Shown here piece after piece: positions 39,900-54,600 of a DNA stretch of 64,000 nt. This DNA is from Liolophura sinensis (Eukaryota; Mollusca; Polyplacophora; Chitonida; Chitonidae). Every line of letters starts with the position of its first letter. The stretch's first letter is position 1. Location: positions 118,071 to 182,070 of the forward strand of contig NW_027017975.1 in assembly GCF_032854445.1 (NCBI RefSeq). The letters run 5' to 3'. The notes below the pieces were generated by a model. It did no database searches and was not told where the DNA came from. It saw nothing but the letters and a program-made list of their open reading frames with translations. The translations under genes were made by a program, and so were the position numbers.

Positions 39900-42800
39900 A
39901 CACAAGGCACATGATAAAGTCTGCTGTAAAAAGTACAATTGAACACTGACCTACATCAATAAGGTGCCAAAAGATGCGCAATTGGGCCAGGCATCTCCAG
40001 CTGTTGAAAAATTGCAAATTTCCTTGGTTTCCATGGAGTAAGAGCCGTTGCTGGGCACGTGATCTTGACATCAATGATTATTCATTTGTGGCTACAGCCA
40101 AAAGTATTGGTCGGAGAGCAACGTGGTTTGCACCATTCGATTTCTCGTCAAAAATACGTCGGATTAGCCTCTTACCAGCAGCATTGGAACAGTTTTTCTA
40201 CTTTTGGATTTTTGCCTGGTATTTTGTCTAATTGAAATCGGCTACATTAACTATGTACAATCGCGACTGGTCATTACTATATTCAACTTTTCATTATAAG
40301 TTATGTGCCCTTCGGTAGCCCAGACGACGTCAAATCTTTGGGCCAAGCCCATTTAACTCACCCAGCAAATGTCTTACTTCTAAGTCGAAGACAAACTCAA
40401 TGTCTTTATCTACATGTAGAAAAACCACACCATTTGTATATAAAAAAACACAAGGTACATGATAAAGTCTGCTGTAAAAAGTACAATTGAACACTGACCC
40501 ACATCAATAAGGTGCCAAAAGATGCGCAATTGGGCCAGGCATCTCCAGCTGTTGAAAAATTGCAAATTTCCTTGGTTTCCATGGAGTAAGAGCCGTTGCT
40601 GGGCACGTGATCTTGACATCAATGATTATTCATTTGTGGCTACAGCCAAAAGTATTGGTCGGAGAGCAACGCGGTTTGCACCATTCGATTTCTCGTCAAA
40701 AAATACGTCGGATTAGCCTCTTACCAGCAGCATTGGAACAGTTTTTCCACTTTTGGATTTTTGCCTGGTATTTTTTCTAATTGAAATCGGCTACATTAAC
40801 TATGTACAATCGCGACTGGTCATTACTATATTCAACTTTTCATTATAAGTTATGTGCCCTTCGGTAGCCCAGACGACGTCAAATCTTTGGGCCAAGCCCA
40901 TTTAACTCACCCAGCAAATGTCTTACTTCTAAGTCGAAGACAAACTCAATGTCTTTATCTACATGTAGAAAAACCACACCATTTGTATATAAAAAAAACA
41001 CAAGGTACTTGATACAGTCCGCTGTAAAAAGTACAATTGAACACTGACCCACATCAATAAGGTGCCAAAAGATGCGCAATTGGGCCAGGCATCTCCAGCT
41101 GTTGAAAAATTGCAAATTTCCTTGGTTTCCATGGAGTAAGAGCCGTTGCTGGGCACGTGATCTTGACATCAATGATTATTCATTTGTGGCTACAGCCAAA
41201 AGTATTGGTCGGAGAGCAACGCGGTTTGCACCATTCGATTTCTCGTCAAAAAATACGTCGGATTAGCCTCTTACCAGCAGCATTGGAACAGTTTTTCCAC
41301 TTTTGGATTTTTGCCAGGTCTTTTTGCTAATTGAAATCGGCTACATTAACTATGTACAATCGCGACTGGTCATTACTATATTCAACTTTTCATTATAAGT
41401 TATGTGGCCTTCGGTAGCCCAGACGACGTCAAATCTTTGGGCCAAGCCCATTTAACTCACCCAGCAAATGTCTTACTTCTAAGTCGAAGACAAACTCAAT
41501 GTCTTTATCTACATGTAGAAAAACCACACCATTTGTATATAAAAAAACACAAGGTACTTGATACAGTCCGCTGTAAAAAGTACAATTGAACACTGACCCA
41601 CATCAAAAAAGTGCCAAAAGATGCGCAATTGGGCCAAGCATCTCCAGCTGTTGAAAAATTGCAAATTTCCCTGGTTTCCATGGAGTAAGAGCCGTTGCTG
41701 GGCACGTGATCTTGACATCAATGATTATTCATTTGTGGCTACAGCCAAAAGTATTGGTCGGAGAGCAACACAGTTTGCACCATTCGATTTCTCGTCAAAA
41801 AATACGTCGGATTAGCTTCTTACCAGCAGCATTGGAACAGTTTTTCTACTTTTGGATTTTTGCCTGGTCTTTTTGCGAATTGAAATCGGCTACATTAACT
41901 ATGTACAATCGCGACTGGTCATTACTATATTCAACTTTTCATTATAAGTTATGTGCCCTTCGGTAGCCCAGACGACGTCAAATCTTTGGGCCAAGCCCAT
42001 TTAACTCACCCAGCAAATGTCTTACTTCTAAGTCGAAGACAAACTCAATGTCTTTATCTACATGTAGAAAAACCACACCATTTGTATATAAAAAAAAACA
42101 CAAGGTACTTGATACAGTCCGCTGTAAAAAGTACAATTGAACACTGACCCACATCAATAAGGTGCCAAAAGATGCGCAATTGGGCCAGGCATCTCCAGCT
42201 GTTGAAAAATTGCAAATTTCCTTGGTTTCCATGGAGTAAGAGCCGTTGCTGGGCACGTGATCTTGACATCAATGATTATTCATTTGTGGCTACAGCCAAA
42301 AGTATTGGTCGGAGAGCAACGCGGTTTGCACCATTCGATTTCTCGTCAAAAAATACGTCGGATTAGCCTCTTACCAGCAGCATTGGAACAGTTTTTCCAC
42401 TTTTGGATTTTTGCCTGGTATTTTTTCTAATTGAAATCGGCTACATTAACTATGTACAATCGCGACTGGTCATTACTATATTCAACTTTTCATTATAAGT
42501 TATGTGCCCTTCGGTAGCCCAGACGACGTCAAATCTTTGGGCCAAGCCCATTTAACTCACCCAGCAAATGTCTTACTTCTAAGTCGAAGACAAACTCAAT
42601 GTCTTTATCTACATGTAGAAAAACCACACCATTTGTATATAAAAAAACACAAGGTACATGATAAAGTCTGCTGTAAAAGGTACAATTGAACACTGACCTA
42701 CATCAATAAGGTGCCAAAAGATGCGCAATTGGGCCAGGCATCTCCAGCTGTTGAAAAATTGCAAATTTCCTTGGTTTCCATGGAGTAAGAGCCGTTGCTG

Positions 42801-45800
42801 GGCACGTGATCTTGACATCAATGATTATTCATTTGTGGCTACAGCCAAAAGTATTGGTCGGAGAGCAACGTGGTTTGCACCATTCGATTTCTCGTCAAAA
42901 AATACGTCGGATTAGCCTCTTACCAGCAGCATTGGAACAGTTTTTCCACTTTTGGATTTTTGCCTGGTATTTTGTCTAATTGAAATCGGCTACATTAACT
43001 ATGTACAATCGCGACTGGTCATTACTATATTCAACTTTTCATTATAAGTTATGTGCCCTTCGGTAGCCCAGACGACGTCAAATCTTTGGGCCAAGCCCAT
43101 TTAACTCACCCAGCAAATGTCTTACTTCTAAGTCGAAGACAAACTCAATGTCTTTATCTACATGTAGAAAAACCACACCATTTGTATATAAAAAAAACAC
43201 AAGGTACATGATAAAGTCTGCTGTAAAAAGTACAATTGAACACTGACCCACATCAATAAGGTGCCAAAAGATGCGCAATTGGGCCAGGCATCTCCAGCTG
43301 TTGAAAAATTGCAAATTTCCTTGGTTTCCATGGAGTAAGAGCCGTTGCTGGGCACGTGATCTTGACATCAATGATTATTCATTTGTGGCTACAGCCAAAA
43401 GTATTGGTCGGAGAGCAACGCGGTTTGCACCATTCGATTTCTCGTCAAAAAATACGTCGGATTAGCCTCTTACCAGCAGCATTGGAACAGTTTTTCCACT
43501 TTTGGATTTTTACCTGGTCTTTTTGCTAATTGAAATCGGCTACATTAACTATGTACAATCGCGACTGGTCATTACTATATTCAACTTTTCATTATAAGTT
43601 ATGTGCCCTTCGGTAGCCCAGACGACGTCAAATCTTTGGGCCAAGCCCATTTAACTCACCCAGCAAATGTCTTACTTCTAAGTCGAAGACAAACTCAATG
43701 TCTTTATCTACATGTAGAAAAACCACACCATTTGTATATAAAAAAACACAAGGCACATGATAAAGTCTGCTGTAAAAAGTACAATTGAACACTGACCTAC
43801 ATCAATAAGGTGCCAAAAGATGCGCAATTGGGTCAGGCATCTCCAGCTGTTGAAAAATTGCAAATTTCCTTGGTTTCCATGGAGTAAGAGCCGTTGCTGG
43901 GCACGTGATCTTGACATCAATGATTATTCATTTGTGGCTACAGCCAAAAGTATTGGTCGGAGAGCAACGTGGTTTGCACCATTCGATTTCTCGTCAAAAA
44001 ATACGTCGGATTAGCCTCTTACCAGCAGCATTGGAACAGTTTTTCTACTTTTGGATTTTTGCCTGGTATTTTGTCTAATTGAAATCGGCTACATTAACTA
44101 TGTACAATCGCGACTGGTCATTACTATATTCAACTTTTCATTATAAGTTATGTGCCCTTCGGTAGCCCAGACGACGTCAAATCTTTGGGCCAAGCCCATT
44201 TAACTCACCCAGCAAATGTCTTACTTCTAAGTCGAAGACAAACTCAATGTCTTTATCTACATGTAGAAAAACCACACCATTTGTATATAAAAAAACACAA
44301 GGTACATGATAAAGTCTGCTGTAAAAAGTACAATTGAACACTGACCCACATCAATAAGGTGCCAAAAGATGCGCAATTGGGCCAGGCATCTCCAGCTGTT
44401 GAAAAATTGCAAATTTCCTTGGTTTCCATGGAGTAAGAGCCGTTGCTGGGCACGTGATCTTGACATCAATGATTATTCATTTGTGGCTACAGCCAAAAGT
44501 ATTGGTCGGAGAGCAACGCGGTTTGCACCATTCGATTTCTCGTCAAAAAATACGTCGGATTAGCCTCTTACCAGCAGCATTGGAACAGTTTTTCCACTTT
44601 TGGATTTTTGCCTGGTATTTTTTCTAATTGAAATCGGCTACATTAACTATGTACAATCGCGACTGGTCATTACTATATTCAACTTTTCATTATAAGTTAT
44701 GTGCCCTTCGGTAGCCCAGACGACGTCAAATCTTTGGGCCAAGCCCATTTAACTCACCCAGCAAATGTCTTACTTCTAAGTCGAAGACAAACTCAATGTC
44801 TTTATCTACATGTAGAAAAACCACACCATTTGTATATAAAAAAAACACAAGGTACTTGATACAGTCCGCTGTAAAAAGTACAATTGAACACTGACCCACA
44901 TCAATAAGGTGCCAAAAGATGCGCAATTGGGCCAGGCATCTCCAGCTGTTGAAAAATTGCAAATTTCCTTGGTTTCCATGGAGTAAGAGCCGTTGCTGGG
45001 CACGTGATCTTGACATCAATGATTATTCATTTGTGGCTACAGCCAAAAGTATTGGTCGGAGAGCAACGTGGTTTGCACCATTCGATTTCTCGTCAAAAAA
45101 TACGTCGGATTAGCCTCTTACCAGCAGCATTGGAACAGTTTTTCCACTTTTGGATTTTTGCCAGGTCTTTTTGCTAATTGAAATCGGCTACATTAACTAT
45201 GTACAATCGCGACTGGTCATTACTATATTCAACTTTTCATTATAAGTTATGTGGCCTTCGGTAGCCCAGACGACGTCAAATCTTTGGGCCAAGCCCATTT
45301 AACTCACCCAGCAAATGTCTTACTTCTAAGTCGAAGACAAACTCAATGTCTTTATCTACATGTAGAAAAACCACACCATTTGTATATAAAAAAACACAAG
45401 GTACTTGATACAGTCCGCTGTAAAAAGTACAATTGAACACTGACCCACATCAATAAAGTGCCAAAAGATGCGCAATTGGGCCAAGCATCTCCAGCTGTTG
45501 AAAAATTGCAAATTTCCCTGGTTTCCATGGAGTAAGAGCCGTTGCTGGGCACGTGATCTTGACATCAATGATTATTCATTTGTGGCTACAGCCAAAAGTA
45601 TTGGTCGGAGAGCAACACAGTTTGCACCATTCGATTTCTCGTCAAAAAATACGTCGGATTAGCTTCTTACCAGCAGCATTGGAACAGTTTTTCTACTTTT
45701 GGATTTTTGCCTGGTCTTTTTGCGAATTGAAATCGGCTACATTAACTATGTACAATCGCGACTGGTCATTACTATATTCAACTTTTCATTATAAGTTATG

Positions 45801-48800
45801 TGCCCTTCGGTAGCCCAGACGACGTCAAATCTTTGGGCCAAGCCCATTTAACTCACCCAGCAAATGTCTTACTTCTAAGTCGAAGACAAACTCAATGTCT
45901 TTATCTACATGTAGAAAAACCACACCATTTGTATATAAAAAAAACACAAGGTACTTGATACAGTCCGCTGTAAAAAGTACAATTGAACACTGACCCACAT
46001 CAATAAGGTGCCAAAAGATGCGCAATTGGGCCAGGCATCTCCAGCTGTTGAAAAATTGCAAATTTCCTTGGTTTCCATGGAGTAAGAGCCGTTGCTGGGC
46101 ACGTGATCTTGACATCAATGATTATTCATTTGTGGCTACAGCCAAAAGTATTGGTCGGAGAGCAACGTGGTTTGCACCATTCGATTTCTCGTCAAAAAAT
46201 ACGTCGGATTAGCCTCTTACCAGCAGCATTGGAACAGTTTTTCTACTTTTGGATTTTTGCCTGGTATTTTGTCTAATTGAAATCGGCTACATTAACTATG
46301 TACAATCGCGACTGGTCATTACTATATTCAACTTTTCATTATAAGTTATGTGCCCTTCGGTAGCCCAGACGACGTCAAATCTTTGGGCCAAGCCCATTTA
46401 ACTCACCCAGCAAATGTCTTACTTCTAAGTCGAAGACAAACTCAATGTCTTTATCTACATGTAGAAAAACCACACCATTTGTATATAAAAAAACACAAGG
46501 TACATGATAAAGTCTGCTGTAAAAAGTACAATTGAACACTGACCCACATCAATAAGGTGCCAAAAGATGCGCAATTGGGCCAGGCATCTCCAGCTGTTGA
46601 AAAATTGCAAATTTCCTTGGTTTCCATGGAGTAAGAGCCGTTGCTGGGCACGTGATCTTGACATCAATGATTATTCATTTGTGGCTACAGCCAAAAGTAT
46701 TGGTCGGAGAGCAACGCGGTTTGCACCATTCGATTTCTCGTCAAAAAATACGTCGGATTAGCCTCTTACCAGCAGCATTGGAACAGTTTTTCCACTTTTG
46801 GATTTTTGCCTGGTATTTTTTCTAATTGAAATCGGCTACATTAACTATGTACAATCGCGACTGGTCATTACTATATTCAACTTTTCATTATAAGTTATGT
46901 GCCCTTCGGTAGCCCAGACGACGTCAAATCTTTGGGCCAAGCCCATTTAACTCACCCAGCAAATGTCTTACTTCTAAGTCGAAGACAAACTCAATGTCTT
47001 TATCTACATGTAGAAAAACCACACCATTTGTATATAAAAAAAACACAAGGTACTTGATACAGTCCGCTGTAAAAAGTACAATTGAACACTGACCCACATC
47101 AATAAGGTGCCAAAAGATGCGCAATTGGGCCAGGCATCTCCAGCTGTTGAAAAATTGCAAATTTCCTTGGTTTCCATGGAGTAAGAGCCGTTGCTGGGCA
47201 CGTGATCTTGACATCAATGATTATTCATTTGTGGCTACAGCCAAAAGTATTGGTCGGAGAGCAACGCGGTTTGCACCATTCGATTTCTCGTCAAAAAATA
47301 CGTCGGATTAGCCTCTTACCAGCAGCATTGGAACAGTTTTTCCACTTTTGGATTTTTGCCAGGTCTTTTTGCTAATTGAAATCGGCTACATTAACTATGT
47401 ACAATCGCGACTGGTCATTACTATATTCAACTTTTCATTATAAGTTATGTGGCCTTCGGTAGCCCAGACGACGTCAAATCTTTGGGCCAAGCCCATTTAA
47501 CTCACCCAGCAAATGTCTTACTTCTAAGTCGAAGACAAACTCAATGTCTTTATCTACATGTAGAAAAACCACACCATTTGTATATAAAAAACACATCAAT
47601 AAAGTGCCAAAAGATGCGCAATTGGGCCAAGCATCTCCAGCTGTTGAAAAATTGCAAAGAGTAAGAGCCGTTGCTGGGCACGTGATCTTGACATCAATGA
47701 TTATTCATTTGTGGCTACAGCCAAAAGTATTGGTCGGAGAGCAACACAGTTTGCACCATTCGATTTCTCGTCAAAAAATACGTCGGATTAGCTTCTTACC
47801 AGCAGCATTGGAACAGTTTTTCTACTTTTGGATTTTTGCCTGGTCTTTTTGCGAATTGAAATCGGCTACATTAACTATGTACAATCGCGACTGGTCATTA
47901 CTATATTCAACTTTTCATTATAAGTTATGTGCCCTTCGGTAGCCCAGACGACGTCAAATCTTTGGGCCAAGCCCATTTAACTCACCCAGCAAATGTCTTA
48001 CTTCTAAGTCGAAGACAAACTCAATGTCTTTATCTACATGTAGAAAAACCACACCATTTGTATATAAAAAAAACACAAGGTACTTGATACAGTCCGCTGT
48101 AAAAAGTACAATTGAACACTGACCCACATCAATAAGGTGCCAAAAGATGCGCAATTGGGCCAGGCATCTCCAGCTGTTGAAAAATTGCAAATTTCCTTGG
48201 TTTCCATGGAGTAAGAGCCGTTGCTGGGCACGTGATCTTGACATCAATGATTATTCATTTGTGGCTACAGCCAAAAGTATTGGTCGGAGAGCAACGCGGT
48301 TTGCACCATTCGATTTCTCGTCAAAAAATACGTCGGATTAGCCTCTTACCAGCAGCATTGGAACAGTTTTTCCACTTTTGGATTTTTGCCTGGTATTTTT
48401 TCTAATTGAAATCGGCTACATTAACTATGTACAATCGCGACTGGTCATTACTATATTCAACTTTTCATTATAAGTTATGTGCCCTTCGGTAGCCCAGACG
48501 ACGTCAAATCTTTGGGCCAAGCCCATTTAACTCACCCAGCAAATGTCTTACTTCTAAGTCGAAGACAAACTCAATGTCTTTATCTACATGTAGAAAAACC
48601 ACACCATTTGTATATAAAAAAACACAAGGTACATGATAAAGTCTGCTGTAAAAGGTACAATTGAACACTGACCTACATCAATAAGGTGCCAAAAGATGCG
48701 CAATTGGGCCAGGCATCTCCAGCTGTTGAAAAATTGCAAATTTCCTTGGTTTCCATGGAGTAAGAGCCGTTGCTGGGCACGTGATCTTGACATCAATGAT

Positions 48801-50720
48801 TATTCATTTGTGGCTACAGCCAAAAGTATTGGTCGGAGAGCAACGTGGTTTGCACCATTCGATTTCTCGTCAAAAAATACGTCGGATTAGCCTCTTACCA
48901 GCAGCATTGGAACAGTTTTTCCACTTTTGGATTTTTGCCTGGTATTTTGTCTAATTGAAATCGGCTACATTAACTATGTACAATCGCGACTGGTCATTAC
49001 TATATTCAACTTTTCATTATAAGTTATGTGCCCTTCGGTAGCCCAGACGACGTCAAATCTTTGGGCCAAGCCCATTTAACTCACCCAGCAAATGTCTTAC
49101 TTCTAAGTCGAAGACAAACTCAATGTCTTTATCTACATGTAGAAAAACCACACCATTTGTATATAAAAAAACACAAGGTACATGATAAAGTCTGCTGTAA
49201 AAAGTACAATTGAACACTGACCCACATCAATAAGGTGCCAAAAGATGCGCAATTGGGCCAGGCATCTCCAGCTGTTGAAAAATTGCAAATTTCCTTGGTT
49301 TCCATGGAGTAAGAGCCGTTGCTGGGCACGTGATCTTGACATCAATGATTATTCATTTGTGGCTACAGCCAAAAGTATTGGTCGGAGAGCAACGCGGTTT
49401 GCACCATTCGATTTCTCGTCAAAAAATACGTCGGATTAGCCTCTTACCAGCAGCATTGGAACAGTTTTTCCACTTTTGGATTTTTGCCTGGTATTTTTTC
49501 TAATTGAAATCGGCTACATTAACTATGTACAATCGCGACTGGTCATTACTATATTCAACTTTTCATTATAAGTTATGTGCCCTTCGGTAGCCCAGACGAC
49601 GTCAAATCTTTGGGCCAAGCCCATTTAACTCACCCAGCAAATGTCTTACTTCTAAGTCGAAGACAAACTCAATGTCTTTATCTACATGTAGAAAAACCAC
49701 ACCATTTGTATATAAAAAAAACACAAGGTACTTGATACAGTCCGCTGTAAAAAGTACAATTGAACACTGACCCACATCAATAAGGTGCCAAAAGATGCGC
49801 AATTGGGCCAGGCATCTCCAGCTGTTGAAAAATTGCAAATTTCCTTGGTTTCCATGGAGTAAGAGCCGTTGCTGGGCACGTGATCTTGACATCAATGATT
49901 ATTCATTTGTGGCTACAGCCAAAAGTATTGGTCGGAGAGCAACGCGGTTTGCACCATTCGATTTCTCGTCAAAAAATACGTCGGATTAGCCTCTTACCAG
50001 CAGCATTGGAACAGTTTTTCCACTTTTGGATTTTTGCCAGGTCTTTTTGCTAATTGAAATCGGCTACATTAACTATGTACAATCGCGACTGGTCATTACT
50101 ATATTCAACTTTTCATTATAAGTTATGTGGCCTTCGGTAGCCCAGACGACGTCAAATCTTTGGGCCAAGCCCATTTAACTCACCCAGCAAATGTCTTACT
50201 TCTAAGTCGAAGACAAACTCAATGTCTTTATCTACATGTAGAAAAACCAAACCATTTGTATATAAAAAAACACAAGGTACTTGATACAGTCCGCTGTAAA
50301 AAGTACAATTGAACACTGACCCACATCAATAAAGTGCCAAAAGATGCGCAATTGGGCCAAGCATCTCCAGCTGTTGAAAAATTGCAAATTTCCCTGGTTT
50401 CCATGGAGTAAGAGCCGTTGCTGGGCACGTGATCTTGACATCAATGATTATTCATTTGTGGCTACAGCCAAAAGTATTGGTCGGAGAGCAACACAGTTTG
50501 CACCATTCGATTTCTCGTCAAAAAATACGTCGGATTAGCCTCTTACCAGCAGCATTGGAACAGTTTTTCTACTTTTGGATTTTTGCCTGGTCTTTTTGCG
50601 AATTGAAATCGGCTACATTAACTATGTACAATCGCGACTGGTCATTACTATATTCAACTTTTCATTATAAGTTATGTGCCCTTCGGTAGCCCAGACGACG
50701 TCAAATCTTTGGGCCAAGCC
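39900..50720 (-). repeat. Nested higher-order block, four copies between 40 and 51 kb
   Basis: A run of monomers recurs at about 40305, 44152, 46350 and 49028, offsets 3847, 2198 and 2678. Its order is: a CATGATAAAGTCTGC monomer; a CTTGATACAGTCCGC monomer; a monomer with TTATGTGGCCTTCGG (41400, 45248, 47446, 50124); then one with GGGCCAAGCATCTCC and GCAACACAGTTTG. The GTAAAAGGTACAATTG variant near 42671 and 48647 extends the match of copies one and three. The 2678 offset is five monomers minus 69 bp, because the third copy carries two internal deletions. Parts of copies two and three (43833-45067 and 46031-47265) look identical. Confidence 0.78.
47449..47953 (-). repeat. Satellite monomer with two deletions (52 and 17 bp)
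   Basis: Compared with sister monomers at 41404 and 45251, this copy lacks about 52 bp after TATATAAAAAACAC near 47593, removing variable box 3 and neighbouring sequence. It also lacks 17 bp between GCAAA (ending 47658) and GAGTAAG (from 47659), removing the CCATGG segment. The corresponding interval is 505 bp here against 574 in both sisters, a loss of 69 bp. The two gaps are about 65 bp apart. Short matches (CAC or CACA) flank the first gap. Confidence 0.85.
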
Positions 50721-51689
50721 CATTTAACTCACCCAGCAGTTGTCTTACTTCTAAGTCGAAGACAAACTCAATGTCTTTATCTACATGTAGAAAAACCACA
50801 CCATTTGTATATAAAAAAAGCACAAGGTACTTGATACAGTCCGCTGTAAAAAGTACAATTGAACACTGACCCACATCAATAAGGTGCCAAAAGATGCGCA
50901 ATTGGGTCAGGCATCTCCAGCTGTTGAAAAATTGCAAATTTCCTTGGTTTCCATGGAGTAAGAGCCGTTGCTGGGCACGTGATCTTGACATCAATGATTA
51001 TTCATTTGTGGCTACAGCCAAAAGTATTGGTCGGAGAGCAACGCGGTTTGCACCATTCGATTTCTCGTCAAAAAATACGTCGGATTAGCCTCTTACCAGC
51101 AGCATTGGAACAGTTTTTCCACTTTTGGATTTTTGCCAGGTCTTTTTGCTAATTGAAATCGGCTACATTAACTATGTACAATCGCGACTGGTCATTACTA
51201 TATTCAACTTTTCATTATAAGTTATGTGCCCTTCGGTAGCCCAGACGACGTCAAATCTTTGGGCCAAGCCCATTTAACTCACCCAGCAAATGTCTTACTT
51301 CTAAGTCGAAGACAAACTCAATGTCTTTATCTACATGTAGAAAAACCACACCATTTGTATATAAAAAAAACACAAGGTACTTGATACAGTCCGCTGTAAA
51401 AAGTACAATTGAACACTGACCCACATCAATAAGGTGCCAAAAGATGCGCAATTGGGCCAGGCATCTCCAGCTGTTGAAAAATTGCAAATTTCCTTGGTTT
51501 CCATGGAGTAAGAGCCGTTGCTGGGCACGTGATCTTGACATCAATGATTATTCATTTGTGGCTACAGCCAAAAGTATTGGTCGGAGAGCAACGCGGTTTG
51601 CACCATTCGATTTCTCGTCAAAAAATACGTCGGATTAGCCTCTTACCAGCAGCATTGGAACAGTTTTTCTACTTTTGGATTTTTGCCTG

Positions 51690-54600
51690 GTCTTTTTTCG
51701 AATTGAAATCGGCTACATTAACTATGTACAATCGCGACTGGTCATTACTATATTCAACTTTTCATTATAAGTTATGTGCCCTTCGGTAGCCCAGACGACG
51801 TCAAATCTTTGGGCCAAGCCCATTTAACTAACCCAGCAGTTGTCTTACTTCTAAGTCGAAGACAAACTCAATGTCTTTATCTACATGTAGAAAAACCACA
51901 CCATTTGTATTTAAAAAAAGCACAAGGTACTTGATACAGTCCGCTGTAAAAAGTACAATTGAACACTGACCCACATCAATAAGGTGCCAAAAGATGCGCA
52001 ATTGGGCCAGGCATCTCCAGCTGTTGAAAAATTGCAAATTTCCTTGGTTTCCATGGAGTAAGAGCCGTTGCTGGGCACGTGATCTTGACATCAATGATTA
52101 TTCATTTGTGGCTACAGCCAAAAGTATTGGTCGGAGAGCAACGCGGTTTGCACCATTCGATTTCTCGTCAAAAAATACGTAGGATTAGCCTCTTACCAGC
52201 AGCATTGGAACAGTTTTGCCACTTTTGGATTTTTGCCTGGTATTTTTTCTAATTGAAATCGGCTACATTAACTATGTACAATCGCGACTGGTCATTACTA
52301 TATTCAACTTTTCATTATAAGTTATGTGCCCTTCGGTAGCCCAGACGACGTCAAATCTTTGGGCCAAGCCCGTTTAACTCACCCAGCAAATGTCTTACTT
52401 CTAAGTCGAAGACAAACTCAATGTCTTTATCTACATGTAGAAAAACCACACCATTTGTATATAAAAAAAACACAAGGTACTTGATACAGTCCGCTGTAAA
52501 AAGTACAATTGAACACTGACCCACATCAATAAGGTGCCAAAAGATGCGCAATTGGGCCAGGCATCTCCAGCTGTTGAAAAATTGCAAATTTCCTTGGTTT
52601 CCATGGAGTAAGAGCCGTTGCTGGGCACGTGATCTTGAAATCAATGATTATTCATTTGTGGCTACAGCCAAAAGTATTGGTCGGAGAGCAACGCGGTTTG
52701 CACCATTCGATTTCTCGTCAAAAAATACGTCGGATTAGCCTTTTACCAGCAGCATTGGAACAGTTTTTCCACTTTTGGATTTTTGCCTGGTCTTTTTGCT
52801 AATTGAAATCGGCTACATTAACTATGTACAATCGCGACTGGTCATTACTATATTCAACTTTTCATTATAAGTTATGTGCCCTTCGGTAGCCCAGACGACG
52901 TCAAATCTTTGGGCCAAGCCCATTTAACTCACCCAGCAGTTGTCTTACTTCTAAGTCGAAGACAAACTCAATGTCTTTATCTACATGTAGAAAAACCACA
53001 CCATTTGTATATAAAAAAAACACAAGGTACTTGATACAGTCCGCTGTAAAAAGTACAATTGAACACTGACCCACATCAATAAGGTGCCAAAAGATGCGCA
53101 ATTGGGCCAGGCATCTCCAGCTGTTGAAAAATTGCAAATTTCCTTGGTTTCCATGGAGTAAGAGCCGTTGCTGGGCACGTGATCTTGACATCAATGATTA
53201 TTCATTTGTGGCTACAGCCAAAAGTATTGGTCGGAGAGCAACGTGGTTTGCACCATTCAATTTGTCGTCAAAAAATACGTCGGATTAGCCTCTTACCAGC
53301 AGCATTGGAACAGTTTTTCCACTTTTGGATTTTTGCCTGGTATTTTGTCTAATTGAAATCGGCTACATTAACTATGTACAATCGCGACTGGTCATTACTA
53401 TATTCAACTTTTCATTATAAGTTATGTGCCCTTCGGTAGCCCAGACGACGTCAAATCTTTGGGCCAAGCCCATTTAACTCACCCAGCAAATGTTTTACTT
53501 CTAAGTCGAAGACAAACTCAATGTCTTAATCTACATGTAGAAAAACCACACCATTTGTATATAAAAAAAACACAAGGTACTTGATACAGTCCGCTGTAAA
53601 AAGTACAATTGAACACTGACCCACATCAATAAGGTGCCAAAAGATGCGCAATTGGGCCAGGCATCTCCAGCTGTTGAAAAATTGCAAATTTCCTTGGTTT
53701 CCATGGAGTAAGAGCAGTTGCTGGGCACGTGATCTTGACATCAATGATTATTCATTTGTGGCTACAGCCAAAAGTATTGGTCGGAGAGCAACGCGGTTTG
53801 CACCATTCGATTTCTCGTCAAAAATACGTCGGATTAGCCTCTTACCAGCAGCATTGGAACAGTTTTTCCACTTTTGCATCTTTGCCTGGTCTTTTTGCGA
53901 ATTGAAATCGGCTACATTAACTATGTACAATCGCGACTGGTCATTACTATATTCAACTTTTCATTATAAGTTATGTGCCCTTCGGTAGCCCAGACGACGT
54001 CAAATCTTTGGGCCAAGCCCATTTAACTCACCCAGCAAATGTCTTACTTCTAAGTCGAAGACAAACTCAATGTCTTTATCTACATGTAGAAAAACCACAC
54101 CATTTGTATATAAAAAAAACACAAGGTACTTGATACAGTCCGCTGTAAAAAGTACAATTGAACACTGACCCACATCAATAAGGTGCCAAAAGATGCGCAA
54201 TTGGGCCAGGCATCTCCAACTGTTGAAAAATTGCAAATTTCCTTGGTTTCCATGGAGTAAGAGCCGTTGCTGGGCACGTGATCTTGACATCAATGATTAT
54301 TCATTTGTGGCTACAGCCAAAAGTATTGGTCGGAGAGCAACGCGGTTTGCACCATTCGATTTCTCGTCAAAAAATACGTCGGATTAGCCTCTTACCAGCA
54401 GCATTGGAGCAGTTTTTCCACTTTTGGATTTTTGCCAGGTCTTTTTGCTAACTGAAATCGGCTACATTAACTATGTACAATCGCGACTGGTCATTACTAT
54501 ATTCAACTTTTCATTATAAGTTATGTGGCCTTCGGTAGCCCAGACGACGTCAAATCTGTGGGCCAAGCCCATTTAACTCACCCAGCAAATGTCTTACTTC

